A stretch of 64,000 nt of DNA, from assembly GCF_008728515.1 (NCBI RefSeq), contig NC_044979.1:168500037-168564036 (forward strand). Direction: 5' to 3'. Positions 1 through 11,757 of this stretch are shown piece by piece. The notes below the pieces were generated by a model. It did not search any database. It was not told the DNA's origin and saw nothing but the letters and a program-made list of their open reading frames with translations. A program made the position numbers and the translations under genes. The stretch is from Papio anubis (Eukaryota; Chordata; Mammalia; Primates; Cercopithecidae). The stretch's first letter is position 1. Each line of letters begins with the position of its first letter.

Positions 1-1002
1 AGGACACAACACCAACGCTATTAATCTTGACTTAGTGAATGAACGTATTATACGGATTTCAATCCAGACCTTCAAGTCTTAAAGAGTTCTGAAGAGCCCA
101 GATAAAGCAACCCGTTTTTACTTTGGTGATTCCACAGGGGTAACTCACTTTAATTCCCCTTTCATCTCCATGGGAGGACTCAGAATTTTAAAAGCAAACA
201 GGTTTCCTATACTAATTCCTGGAGAGAAGGCTTCTGTTGCTTTCTTGCTGCTGCGAGACTGAAGGTGGGTGACCATCTTCATTTGTTACCTTGGAAGACG
301 TGGAGAACCAGAAGTAAGTCCGAAATAATAGGCCAACGGTAGCTGTCTCCTTTCTTCGAGGAAAGTTATTGCCCTTCCAAATGCCAGTTTGTTTTTTGAT
401 TTTCCACGGTCCAGCCCCATATTTAGCACAGAAAGATGCTTTAGAAGCTAGAACACTGGTACTAACCCCAAATATACACAAAGACAAAGCAGAGGGCATG
501 TCTGTTTTGTCCCGTCAGACAAATTATGATCTAAATTTTCTGCCAACACTTTTTTTTCCCCCGATTGTTTATGGCAACACCAGTCTGTTTATTGAGATTC
601 TAAAATGCAATGAAAGTTTCTGGGATTAAAAAGAATAAGAGAGTCACAGAGAGAGAGAGAGAAGGCTTATTATGTAGAAGTAAACTGTTTCAAATGGAAA
701 CCCGATTCCCATTGTGAGAAAGAGAAAGCACTGAGGAAAATTACGCCAGATTATCTAGGCTAAAGGAAAAATTTTATGCCTCACTGTGCCACTTGTAAGG
801 GACAGGAGAGGAAAGAAAATACTAGAAACTGCATGGCAACAAACGACTATGTCGGGATGCAGAGACAGCAGCCTTGCTAGGTTCAGTCCAACTTGTACAG
901 GAATGGCAACAACCTAAGGCAGCGATTTCCCAACACTGATCTGTTACCCAGGGATTATATTAATAAAACAGCCAAGGAGGAAAATGGCTACAGTTAACTA
1001 AC
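1..1002. other. Unique non-coding DNA
   Basis: No recognisable repeat, domain or RNA gene. The only simple sequence is a short GA run near 648-662. Two overlapping frames below 100 codons (212-499 minus, 369-629 plus) have no recognisable domain and are treated as chance. Confidence 0.6.
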
Positions 1003-1295
1003 TTTTTTTTTTTTTTAGACAGAATCTCGCTCTGTTGCCCAGGCTGGAGTGCAGTGGCACTATCTCAGCTCACTGCAACCTCCGCCTCCTGGGTTCACGC
1101 CATTCTCCTGCCTCAGCCTCCCAAGCAGCTGGGATTACAGGCACCCACCACCACACCCGGCTAATTTTTGTATTTTTAGTAGAGACGAGGTTTCACTATC
1201 TTAGCCAGGCTGGTCTCAAACTCCTGACCTCGTGATCCACCCACCTTGGCCTCCCAAAGTGCTGGGATTACAAGGGTGAGCCAACGCACCTAGCC
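1003..1295 (-). mobile_element. Alu (S/Y-type), antisense, full length
   Basis: A 14-nt poly-T (1003-1016) is followed by the reverse complement of both Alu arms and ends in a decayed head at 1295. The stretch with 'ttcacgccattctcc' and the single 'cgtgatcc' form fits the Sc/Y branch. No clear target duplication was found. Confidence 0.93.
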
Positions 1296-2990
1296 ACTAT
1301 ATTTTCACATAAAGTCCGAAGACGGAACACGGTCAACACTTTTCATTCTAAAGGGTTATCAAAAGACATCAACTTGTATAAAAACTGGTGTGAAAATAGA
1401 GTGATGTTTTAATCGATGTATATGTTTTGTTCTTTCATGTGCCCAAATCCCCGAACAGGCTGAGAAAAATAGAACCTGGAGTGTAAAAAGCAAAAAGAAA
1501 CATGTTAGTGGATATAGGACATCTTGCAGCTCTCAATTTGATCTGTTCCTCAGTTGTCACACGGGATGAGAAGATTGTAGGAATGGGGAAAAAATTAGAA
1601 TAACCTTGCACTTCGAGTTATGGAAAAGAAACTTTTAAGCTTTCAACATTTCTATGAGAACAACGTGAACCTGACAGCTAAATCATTGAAATATTGATCA
1701 CATTACAAATAAAAATCCAAACGAATTCATTTCAACTGAAAGAGGGAAAACAACGATACTACTGCTCATTGGCATGGTAACATGCACATGTGTACTACAA
1801 TAAAGGAATTTGTCAAATTTTTGGACCACAATTATGTGAAGGAATATCAAAATGTATAGATTTTGCAACAACAAAAGGATGTAGCTTTTGTCTGATTTTG
1901 TTAATCTCTGAAAGGCTTATTTTTGATGTAAATTAATCGGATAGTCTAATATGCTTTTCTGTCCACCAAAAATATCTGTGAATTAAATTATGTAAACAGT
2001 TTCCTCAAAAGTAGAAACATCGCTAACTCCCTTCCCCCGCATTAAATAGTTCCATGTGAGTTGACAGAAGGAGGTGGCCGTGTGACCTTTCTCAATGAAC
2101 GGGGAACATAGCCCCCTTTGGCCTGAATCTGAGAGCAGCCCCTTCCCAAAGCCCTTATGAGATGATGTACCAGAAACCAACACATCTGACCGAGAGGTCT
2201 CTGAAGTTGCAGCCTTTTGTATTTACACTTTTGAGATATCTCCATTGTGATGCAAATCTCGATTTTCAATCAAAATTGGCTAGAAAAAAACCAAATCTTT
2301 CTCTGGAAACCATTGTAGGAAGTACATAAGCCTAAATATTAAATTTTCTCTATTCTGACTTCCTATGAAGCCACAAAACAAATGTTATCAAACATGAATG
2401 CCTTTTGCAAATGCTGATTGAAAATCAACCGTGTCAACTAGCGCTTTTAACTAACTATAGTTTTAGTCTTAAAGGGTGCTTAGTTTATGTGTTATAAATG
2501 AACACCCCCCCCTTTTTTTCTTTCTAATTTGGGTGCTCATGTCCAAAGCATCTAAAACCTTTTTAATTTTTGTCGACTGTCTCAAATCAAGTTTGTTTTA
2601 GAGAGCCCTCCCTTCTTAGCTTGGATCCTTTATGTAAGTCCAGATGAATAAAATAAAATGAAATACAAAAGGAAGGCATCATTAATGGCTTGAAGGCGTC
2701 CCACTTTTATTTTCTTGTATTTTAAGAGCTGAAGTTGGAAATATGGAATCCTCCCAAGCCGCTCAGAAAGTCTGAAGACATTGAAGGCAGGCACCCAGGC
2801 TTATGGAAGTCTTCGGTCAGCCTCAGGCTGAAGGTTTGTGGGCGTCTGTGTGTGCGTGCGTCTGTCTTTTACTGTACCCTTCAAGATCGAGTTCTGAAGG
2901 AGCATTTCTCCTGCCAAAATACACACACAGCCTGGGATTAAAAGGGCTGAAACCTACCAGCAAGTTCTTAACGCCCTCCCACAATCATTA
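1296..2990. other. Unique non-coding DNA, AT-rich
   Basis: No repeat family recognised across about 1.7 kb. The stretch 2,380-2,520 contains ATTGAAAATCAA-type A/T motifs and a C9 run (2,505-2,513). Small open frames at 1,983-2,269 (minus) and 2,735-2,991 (plus) look like chance. Confidence 0.55.
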
Positions 2991-4516
2991 GACCAAATCC
3001 ACCATCATTCCAGATTCATTTTTCCCTTATTCATCTGTCCAACTAATTCCTGCCACATTCACCAGGCTTATATCTTAATCTTTTCTGTTACATAGAGAAT
3101 ACATAATGAAAAGCTGCATTTTCTGGGTACATGCACACATTTGGAGCGGATGAACCATATGTGAAGCGACATACAATGCTGAATGCCGGCTGAATGGCGT
3201 CCAGCGCTAAAAACACCGCGAGCGCAGGAACAAAAAGCCGACGAACAAGAGCCAGTGCCAGGCTTGCCTCTGCTGGAACACCAGGGGCTTCGCCGCGAAA
3301 ACATGGGTATAATTTCACTGTTTTCACTCACACAAGCTGTGGGAAAGGAGTCACCATCTGATGTTTGATTGTGTGGGATATGTTTTTGGCAGTGGCCTTG
3401 TATTCCTCATTGACAAAAAAAGAAAAAAAAAAAGAAAAGAAAGAAAGAAACAAGAAAAAAGGGGGAGAGATGGAGGGGGAAGGAAAATAAAAAAGAATAG
3501 AGCTACATTTGCTGTTTTCAATTTGCAGTCTGGGGGACAGGCACAGCTGACAGTTCTGACCAGTGGCCACCTGAAAATGAGGGCCAGGGCCTGGGGACTG
3601 TCCCCTCTGCCTCCATCTCCTGGGCCTCCCTTTATGCCCAGGGACCCAGGAGGGGACTGTTCTCCATCCTCCCCCGTCGGCTGGTTAACTTATGACTGTG
3701 CCGTGGGGCTGATGTTTGCCTGATTTAATAAAACCTTTTATCCAAGGTAGCGGCTGGGAAGGCAGGGTCCTGACAGCCCAGAGCGGGAAAGGGCGCAAAG
3801 CTCATAAGCAGGCACTTTCCGGAGCCGGCGAGGAAAAGAGTGAGGCTTTAAAACCACTCCCTGGCAATGCGGCCGGGGCCGAAACCAGGCGGTTCCTCTC
3901 GTGGTTTCTGGCTGGAGACTGGTAGGGTGTTAGGTTTACACCCTGGGTCTCCACCCTAATCAAAGGTTCTAGAAAGAGATATGCTGCTCCTTGTCTCTGG
4001 CACCATCTTTTCCTCACTCAGGAATGCCAGATTTCGCAAATAAACATACAGGATGCCCAGCTACCTTTGGATTTCAGAACAACAAGTACTAAGCCATGAT
4101 GTGCTGTTTCCCTAAAAGCCAATTTTCACTGAGTGTCTTGCACGTTATCTGACAACGCTACTCCCACACCACCGGGCTTCCTGGTCCAGCCACCCACCTC
4201 CCCTCACCTGTGGCGGGCAGGCAAGGGGACGGTGATCAACAGCCTCCTCTGCCTGCATCTCAGGGTGTTAAGAGGATAATGAGAGAATAGATGGGTAGCT
4301 GCTTTCCAGAAAGGTCGTTAATTAGCCCTGCTGGTTAGCATGTGATTCGCGTGCCCCAGCTGTGCTAAAGGCCCTCCTCTTAACTTCCAGTTCAGACTAG
4401 GAGACGTGACCTATGAGACTAGAGAGAGTTTGGTGTCATTGCCTTCTGGTGCCCAGGGCCCCTTCTCTGATGGGTTTCACATAATTTTGTTTGGACCCTC
4501 TTTTAGAATCAAACCA
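2991..4516. promoter_or_regulatory. Repeat-poor block with CpG-richer core; candidate regulatory DNA
   Basis: Apart from a polypurine tract at 3,414-3,499, no repeat is visible. CpGs cluster at 3,180-3,305 and 3,740-3,905, which is unusual beside the AT-rich flanks. A short T/A-rich homeobox-like motif cluster (TTTAATAAAACC) lies near 3,723-3,736. Regulatory role is inferred from composition only. No TATA box, initiator or splice signal could be tied to a transcript. Confidence 0.3.
3414..3499. repeat. Polypurine low-complexity tract
   Basis: About 86 bp almost entirely of A and G: A-rich at first, then GGGGGAGAGA-type, then A-rich again. It accounts for the Lys/Arg-rich and Phe/Ser-rich open frames on the two strands here. 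Confidence 0.9.
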
Positions 4517-4810
4517 GCCTGGGTGCAATAATCCTATAATCCCAGTGCTTTGGGAGGCCAAGACAGGAGGATTGCTTGAGGCCAGCAGTTCAAGACCAGC
4601 CTGGGCAACATAGTGAAACCCCATCTCTACAAAAAAATTAAAAATTATCTGGGTGTGATGGTGCATGCCTGTAGTCCCAGCTACTTGGGAGGCTGAAGTG
4701 GGAGGACTGCTTGAGCCCAAAAGTTCAAGGGTACAGTGAGTCATGATGTGCCACTGTGCCACTCCAGCATGGGTGACAGAGTAGGACTTATCTCCAAAAA
4801 AATAATAATA
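4517..4810 (+). mobile_element. AluJ, sense
   Basis: Both arms are present with the A-rich linker near 4,631-4,645. Divergence is high, with AluJ-like forms such as 'gattgcttgaggccagcag' and 'ggcaacatagtgaaacc'. The tail is an AATAATA-type remnant. Confidence 0.93.
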
Positions 4811-5199
4811 CATTGAAATAAAACTCCCCAGTTCAGCACCCCTTGCTTTTACTAGAGGTAAATATAGTGTTTAATGGAAGACGTGGGGAGAAAGTCACAT
4901 CCTTCCTAATCAACTGCCCCTACTCACGGGGATGTTGGATTGCTACCTTTCAGTACAGTGCTTGCTAAGAAGCTGGTAACACCTAGTTGGCCTCCAGGAT
5001 TTGTCTTGAGGTGGCTACCTTGCCTTGAGTTCCCCATTTGTAGGCCTGTGAAGCATATCCGATTAAAGGTGGAGAGAAAGAAAAGGTTTCCCTTTGTGAG
5101 TAGCAGGCAGGTGACCAGGACAAATCTCAATGGCAGCCAGATCCAGGGTCTGTGCTGTCATTTATCCTCCAGGTGGGGAGGTGGGATCGGGCACGGGCT
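4811..5199. other. Unique non-coding DNA
   Basis: No repeat or gene feature recognised. Open frames at 4,924-5,203 on both strands are short and overlap each other. Confidence 0.5.
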
Positions 5200-5920
5200 T
5201 TAAAAGCAGGTGGTGCGCTGCACTGATCGGGTCCAAGCCCTAAAGAGACGATGTCAAAGGAGCACTGCTCTTTTGAATATTCCCTTTAGTGGAAGACAGT
5301 CGTGGCTGCATATACTGGCGGGGACTGGAAGTGTGGTTTTCCCCATGTGGCGGAATTGCTCTCATTTTCAAACATGGGCCAGGGGCATAATGGCCGCTTG
5401 TAATGATCGCATTAGCATCATGGAGATATATATCTACAATAAATTAAGACTGCTTTGCAATTAGTACCGATGATCGCAGCTGTGGAGACAAATGGCATAC
5501 GTGCTAATTAAATAATTTGTCACTTCACTGTTAAACAAACAATTCAGACTCTTTATATTACAAACTGCCATCTCCAGAACATCGCCATGGGCCATTAACC
5601 CTGTGGAAGGCACAGCTTGCCATGCCCACAATTGGTGGGGAGCAATGTTTGAATGGCAGGATAAAGGTGATGGGGAAAAATCCACCTGGATGACAAGTCT
5701 CCTCAGACTTTGAACATTTTCTTGGAAAATGAGTTCCAGGAGGATGAAACAAACTCTGCCGCTCCACTTAGAAAACATTTGGAAGATAGCCCACTCCATG
5801 TTAAGATTTCTAGCTCTATTCGATGTGCCCCGATTGAAGTGAACTGTCAAATTGGTTGCAACCAATAAAAACTCCATCACGTCAAATCTCAACTTCATCT
5901 GGTGACTTCAGCCAAAGTCC
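5200..5920. promoter_or_regulatory. Candidate conserved non-coding element / enhancer
   Basis: A 700-bp repeat-free block. Between about 5,385 and 5,530 there are many homeodomain cores: TAATGATCGCATTAGCAT, a CAATTAG and GCTAATTAAATAATTTG. A 145-codon open frame on the minus strand (5,461-5,898) shows no domain and crosses the motif cluster, so I do not call it a gene. The enhancer idea is an inference from motif density and lack of repeats. Confidence 0.4.
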
Positions 5921-6915
5921 CTCTTCCCATTTGCAGTATCTTTGTACAGTTTTTCTTTTCTTTCTTTCTTTAAGTTTCAGCATTTCCTACCCCAAATGCT
6001 AATCCATAAAACTGAATTGTGAACTAGGGTTTAATGGGGGCCAGCCATTGCTAGTCTATACAATGGCTTCGTGTGAACTAAGAGGACTCAGCCCTGTGCA
6101 GGGCACCAGTCTTGGTAAGCAAGGTGCAGGCTGGATTTGTATCTCTGCTCACCGCCTTGGTCCAGGGCCCTTGTGCAGTGAACAACCTGTCCAACCACAC
6201 AGGCAGTTCTGACTCACTTGCCTCTGAAACCAGGAGAGGCTTGGGTAAGTTAAAGCCACAGAAAACTTGGAAGTCGGCTGTCATTATTATCCTTTATTCC
6301 TTGCCCTTTTATCAGAGTTATTAACTAATGGAACTTGATTTCTCCTTCTCATTCCTGCCCTTGCTTACATGCGAGAGGCAGAATGGTCAGACAGAGAGAG
6401 AAAGGCAAGGCAGTGAGGACTTCATGTCATTGGCCCTTCAGCAAATCCCTCATCAGGCACTGCCTTTGTAAGGAGCGTGCGACGTGGGTGGTGTTGAGTA
6501 GAAGGCATTTGTGATATAACAGGTGTTTGGTGTAAAATACTCAGGCAGGGTTCCACCAAAGTCATTCTACTGCAACAAATTTCTACCAGGCAGGAAACAA
6601 GCTAGAAACAAGGTTGAGCGTTCAGTCTTCCTTCCTGCAGGAAGGTGATTCCCTGGATAATTTCACCTTAGGCTTTAAGAGCTCCTTTCCTGTGGCATTG
6701 TGGGAATGGAAAGAGAAGCCAGTGTTTTATCTTTATGGAAAAATCTCACTGGATACAAAAGTCTGTAACAGAGGCAAGTTCCTCAGCAAATTGGTGTGTT
6801 ACTCGCCAAAAAGTCATTGTCTCGTTTATAAAGTGAAATCTGAGTTTATCCCAGAAAGACTGGGGCATGGAGCAGCTTAGCTCACATCACTTAGGGTAAA
6901 GGTCACACTCTAAGT
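5921..6915. other. Unique non-coding DNA
   Basis: No recognised repeat except a short CTTT run near 5,956-5,972. Open frames at 6,078-6,324 and 6,614-6,880 lack domains. Confidence 0.5.
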
Positions 6916-7175
6916 GAGACAGAGTCTCACTCTGTCACCCAGGCTGTAGTGCAGTGGTGCAATAGTGGCTCACTGCAGTTTTGAACTCCTTGGCTCAAGT
7001 GATCCTCCCACCTCAGCGTCTGGAGTAGCTGAGACCACAGGCATGCACCACCATACCCAGCTAATTTTTTATTTTTTGGTGCCCAAGCTGGTCTCAAACT
7101 CCTGGGCTCAAGCATTCGTCCCACCTCAGTCTCCCAAAGTGTTGGGATTACAGGTTTGAGCCACTGTGCCCAGCC
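6916..7175 (-). mobile_element. AluJ, antisense, with internal deletion
   Basis: Reverse-complement Alu without a poly-T tail. About 20 bp that normally follow the linker ('tagagatggggtctcactatg' region) are missing near 7,078. Divergence and the 'gggctcaag' form indicate AluJ. Confidence 0.9.
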
Positions 7176-8884
7176 TTGCTATTATTATCGTAACTGAATT
7201 TTATAGCATGGAGTGTCTCCGCCAGCATTTGTTAATATTGTCTGTTAGGGGTGTGTGCAGAGTACGGGAAGGAGATAGCCATAGAGTAATGTTTCTAAAA
7301 GAACTTTTCTGACATGTATTTATACATGAGGAAATGCAGAGAGTGCAAGGTGAGTTTAGAGGCTTTGAAAGCACTGCCAGGACGTAAGATGTTTTTCCTA
7401 CAGCTCTACAAGACGCATTATTCTCTGGCCTGTTTCGGAAAGGACAGGCTGTTTTCTAGGCAGCTTCCTGCCTTCTGGAACTTCAGGGAGTGGATTTCCA
7501 TGTGTCCAAATGTTGAGTTGTGAGTCAGAACCACCCAGACCAGCCAACTGTCCTACCAGTGGGCATGGAATCCTTAGGCTGCAGGACGACTGAGACGCCA
7601 GCTCATCTAAGCTTCTTATTTCACCAGAAGAAGGAATGGGAGTAGAGAGAGACAACAACGACCCTAAATCATCCTGTTCTTTTCCTTCTCTGGGGGGCGC
7701 CAGGGAGCCTCCCACCTTTCCTCTATTTTCTGATCTAAGCTGAGGAAATCCAAATGGTATTCTTTTATCCCAGTATTAACTGGGACTCAGAGACTCCCCA
7801 AGCCACTTACTTAATTTGTGGCGTAAAATATTTTTGCTGTAGAATCGTTCTGCCCCTTAAAGGAGATCTGTGGGGAAAGAACTGGCCGGACAGCCTCTTA
7901 CCTAGCCCCAATGCAATGCAGGAATCTGAAAAGGTCATTAGGAAAATAAAAACTTAAAGTCCTGAAAAACTTTCTGACAATTGTCCAAGGCCATGCAGTC
8001 CTGAGGACACAGAGGATACCAGCTACCCGTCACCCACGACCCACGGCCAACCCAATGAGACCACATCTTGTCTTTCAGGAAAATGCACTGAATTTTGTAC
8101 CATGTCCCCAAGAGCCTGGATCAAATTAAGAATTTTAATACTCAAAGTCATTTATTTATATTGTGTCCCTAAAGCATATATAATAAATGTATGCCTCACT
8201 CAGGGTATATTAAAATGTTTCGCCATACATTTCTAAAATCTTAACCAATATCGTCAACACTTTAAAATACAACTTTTATTTTGATCAAAATACACTTCAT
8301 CATTTGAAAATCAAGTAGTAATTGGATGAATTCTAACAAATAAACACAGTTCTCTGCTCAGCTTCTTCTGGAATCTTACTTTCACACCCTTGAAACAACA
8401 CATTTCAGCTATTTAATTTAGATTTTTTTCTGGAATTTACTTCCATATCTCTAGATGATATGTTTCTAGATTTCCTGAATTGTATTGTTCAATACCATTA
8501 TTAAAAGGGTTTTTAAAATTAAGCTATTCTATTTTCATTTTCAATAATTTTGGTTCTCTGATCCATTTTGATATCCTCCTCTTCTTGTTTCATGAGCTCA
8601 TCTCCTGCTATTTTTGAAAAGGCCATCGTTTTTAAAAATATGTTTACTCATTGAAACGTTTACTGAGTTGTCTCTGTTTCTTCTGGGTTCATTTTTGTTT
8701 GGTTGGTTTTGCCTTTTTCTTCTTGGAGCTTACTTCAGATGTGATTTTGGCAGTCAGTTCATAAGAGGGAGGTACTGGGCAGCTAATTCTATCTGGGCAT
8801 GGGGCTTCACTCTAGAGTGATCAGTGGGAAAGCAGTGGTGAAAGCTGACCAGCACGGTATCACCACCTGATACAGCCACATAAT
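7176..8884. other. Unique non-coding DNA, AT-rich in 8.1-8.7 kb
   Basis: No confident repeat. 7,300-7,960 has several 60-105 codon frames on both strands without domains. 8,100-8,720 is strongly AT-rich and may contain old LINE sequence beyond recognition by eye. Confidence 0.45.
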
Positions 8885-9035
8885 TATTATTTTACTGTGT
8901 GTCTCCTCCTGGTCTTGTATGTGTAAGTTCCATTCATGCAAAGGTTTGTTCATTTTGTTCACTGCTCCAGTCTCAGTGCCTACGACAGTGTCTGGCACAT
9001 AATAAACGCTTAAAAAACACTTAGATGAACAAAGA
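8885..9035 (+). mobile_element. L2 LINE 3' end, sense
   Basis: Matches the L2 3' end: a short 'gtaagttcc' stretch, then 'ttttgttcactgct', then 'cagtgtctggcacataataaacgct' at about 8,985-9,010, the hallmark of the L2 tail. Confidence 0.75.
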
Positions 9036-9189
9036 ACTGTGGGAGAAAAATGCTATGCAGAGCACAAAGTGAGTAGGAGACTAAGAGTGAGGAAAGTTGA
9101 TTTTGCCTTGGAGCAATGGGGAAGCTTTTTTTCACTGCACTGACTAGGAGCATTCCTGTAATGCCAAGACACTGCCGAGGAGTTTTCCA

Positions 9190-9245
9190 TGCATTCTTTC
9201 ATTCGTGCAGCCAGCAACATCCATTGAGCACCTACGATGTGCTCT
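9190..9245 (-). mobile_element. L2 LINE, antisense, left part (split by MIR)
   Basis: 'cattctttcattcgtgcagcc' followed by 'ccattgagcacctacgatgtgct' is the reverse complement of the L2 3' end. The element breaks off here and resumes at 9,473. Confidence 0.75.
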
Positions 9246-9460
9246 GAAGCAGTGTAGCATGGTGGTTAAGGACATGGGAATTGATTAAGGAACCTGAAGT
9301 CTAGCCCTGGCTGTGTGTCGTTGGGCAAGTTATTTACCTCTCTGAGCCTCAGTTCCCTTAATTCTATATGAAGAATTGTCAGAGTGTCTGCTTATAGGGT
9401 TACCTTAAGGATTAAATGAATTGCTGTATGTAAAGAGTTCAAACATTATGCTTGTTTTGT
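9246..9460 (+). mobile_element. MIR SINE, sense, inserted into L2
   Basis: Nearly complete MIR order: 'gtagcatggtggttaagg', then the 'ggctgtgtgtcgttgggcaagttatttacc' core, then 'ggattaaatgaattgctgtatgtaaag'. It lies between two halves of one antisense L2. Confidence 0.85.
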
Positions 9461-9472
9461 TATTATGCTTTT

Positions 9473-9570
9473 AACCAGACCCTGTTCTAGGCTATGGAGA
9501 CACCGAGATAGGTAGAAATGATCCTTCCCACCCCCCAACAGGAAGACTTCATAGTCTAGTAGGCTGCTTT
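9473..9570 (-). mobile_element. L2 LINE, antisense, right part
   Basis: Continues the antisense L2 from 9,245: 'accctgttctaggctatggagacacc' and 'tcatagtctagtaggc' match successive L2 segments, so the MIR inserted into an existing L2. Confidence 0.75.
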
Positions 9571-9621
9571 TCTCTTTCTTGCACACTATCTCCTGAATTT
9601 TTTTAAAAAATACAGAAAGTG

Positions 9622-9913
9622 CACTGGACAGGGTGGCTCATGCCTGTAATCCCAGCACTTTGGGAGGCTGAGGCGGGCAGATCACCTGAGGTTAGGAGTT
9701 CGAGACCAGCTTGGCCAATGTGGTGAAACCCTGTCTCTACTAAAAATGCAAAAATTAGCTGGGCATGGTTTTGGTTCCTATAATCCCAGCTACTCAGGAG
9801 GCTGAGGTAGGAGAATTGCTTGAACCTGGGAGATGGAGGCTGCAGTGAGCCGAGGTCATGCCACTGCATTCCAGCCTGGGCAACAGAGCGAGACTCCATC
9901 TACAAAAAAAAAA
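9622..9913 (+). mobile_element. AluS, sense
   Basis: Complete two-arm Alu with 'acctgaggttaggagttcgagaccagc' (AluS form) and an A-tail at 9,903-9,913. GAAAGTGCA before it and a similar GAAACTTAGTGCA after it could be a decayed target duplication. Confidence 0.93.
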
Positions 9914-10732
9914 GAAACTTAGTGCAAAGTATGCCCATAGGCAATCAAAATGATACTTGAATTTGGGGTGGGGGAAGGGGCGAGGTCTCATGTCAAATTG
10001 GATGACTATCACCTCGACAGGCGCAGGACTGGCAGAGTTAAAGGAAAATAACAAGTCAACAGCCTCTTCCCCAGGGGCTCAGTAATGTCCCTAGCCTTTG
10101 GCTCTGGTGTGCTCTGTGCAAAAGGCTAAAAATAGCAGAGGCATGCTCAGGATTAAGACAGCCTTTCAATCACAAGTCAGGGAAGTAGTGATTTTCCTTA
10201 GACAAACCCTATTGCTACTGGTGGGGGTGGGGATGGAGGTCGGGAGACATACGACTTTCTCATACATTTGATTAAAACTTGGGCAACGTTAATAATCTTC
10301 ATAGTCTCTAAATCTCCATTTGCCTCTATCCTGACCTTTCTTAAGTATTGTTTCATTGATTTTTTTAAGGTTACCTTTGAAGATAGAATTGCTGAATAAC
10401 TCTAAAACTTACTGAAGAGTCCACTCTTTTGGTTGCCTGTTTGTGTGATAACACATCCTCTTAAAAAATGCAGCCCATTTTAATTTGCATGCATCCACCC
10501 TTCACCTCACCATCTATAGCACCATAAATACATTCATCAAAGAAGGCAACATAGAAACTAGTAAGCATGGAGAATGGTGAAGTGTCAGTTACAATTAATA
10601 GCTTTGGAAATAAAAGAGATAATAATGTGTCTCATTTACAAGTTTTGAATTTAATTTCACAACTTACCCTTTGAAATAAATTAATGCCAGAATTGACCTG
10701 TTAAGAAGTCTGTTTGTAAATAAAATTGGCCC
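9914..10732. other. Unique non-coding DNA
   Basis: No repeat or gene recognised. There are G-rich runs at 9,965-9,981 and 10,220-10,240, and AT-rich DNA with TAAT motifs in 10,560-10,730. Confidence 0.5.
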
Positions 10733-10907
10733 AATTAGTCAGGGGTGGGGAATGCATCTTAGTCCCAGCTACTCAGGAGGCTGAAGTGGGAGGATGGCTT
10801 GAAGCCAGGAATTGGAGGCTGCAGTGAGCTATGATCGTGCCACGGCACTCCAGCCTGGGTGACAGAGGGAGATCCTGTCTCTATAAATAAATAAATAAAA
10901 TCAGCTC
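10733..10907 (+). mobile_element. Alu right arm only, sense
   Basis: Begins at the 'aattagtcagggg' position after the normal linker and runs through 'ggaggctgcagtgagctatgatcg' to a (TAAA)n tail at 10,884-10,900. The left arm is absent, so this is a 5'-truncated old Alu or a free right monomer. Confidence 0.88.
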
Positions 10908-11104
10908 AACTATTCATGTCAGTGTTGTAAATACAGAAAGCAAATCCTTAAAATGCCCTAGAAGTGGAGGTTGGGTGGGAGGGAATATCCTCCCCAAACT
11001 CGAAATCAAATCCATGCCCTGAGAGCTCCATTGGGTGGCCAGGCTCCATTCAGTCTCGTTTTCCTCTCAACAATGCGCATGCGCAAAGGCTTCCTACCTC
11101 GGAC

Positions 11105-11108
11105 GGCA

Positions 11109-11151
<43 letters not shown>

Positions 11152-11194
11152 AGACGGAGTCTCGCTCTGTGGCCCAGGCACGGGGCATCTTTTT
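11105..11194 (-). mobile_element. Severely 5'-truncated Alu with 40-nt tail and target duplication
   Basis: A pure T40 run (11,111-11,150) is followed by only about 29 nt of Alu 3' end (11,151-11,179). GGCATC+T flanks it on both sides (11,105 and 11,184). The long pure tail and nearly consensus body indicate a young insertion. It accounts for the poly-Phe and poly-Lys open frames here. Confidence 0.85.
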
Positions 11195-11385
11195 AAATAA
11201 GTCCAGGGATTTTAGATGAGGTCAGGAGCTGGGCATGGGAGCGAGGTGAAGGGCCAAAAAAGTTAAGCTACTCTGGTGTAAACCACCACAAACTGCCTGT
11301 TCCTGCTGTTATTTCTTCCCTAAAATTTTTTCACTTTGGGAGATGATTTTAACAAATCATTATTATTGATAAAAAGCTGTAAAGT

Positions 11386-11704
11386 GGGCTGCCCATGGGG
11401 GCTAATGCCTGTAATCCCAGCACTTTGGGAGGCCAAGGCAGGAGGATATCTTGAGCCCAGGTGTTCAACACCAGCCTGGACAACATAGTGAGACCTCGTC
11501 TCTATAAAAAAGCAACAAAATTAGCCAGTTGTCTTGGCTCACGCCTTTAGTCCCAGCTACTCCAGAGGGTGAGGCAGGAGGGTTGCTTGATCCCAGCAGG
11601 TCAAGGTTGCAGTGAGTCGTGACCACGCCACTTCACTACAGCCTGGGCAACAGAGGGAGGACTCTGTCTTACAAAAAAAACCCAAAAACAAAAACAAAAA
11701 AAAA
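11386..11704 (+). mobile_element. AluJ, sense
   Basis: Two diverged arms, linker near 11,505-11,520, and an AAAAACAAAAAC-type tail. The 'cttgagcccaggtgttcaacaccagcc' form is typical of AluJ. Confidence 0.9.
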
Positions 11705-11757
11705 TAGGGAGGAAAATGGCAGGGTGGGAGGGGTGGGGTAGGTGAAATCACCCATAA

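Noticed and set aside
5461..5898. 145-codon minus-strand frame as a gene
   Set aside because: No domain, no Kozak or splice context, and it crosses the A/T-rich homeodomain-motif cluster.
9246..9460. tRNA gene from A/B-box-like sequence in MIR
   Set aside because: The MIR head is tRNA-derived, but no cloverleaf or anticodon arm can be drawn.
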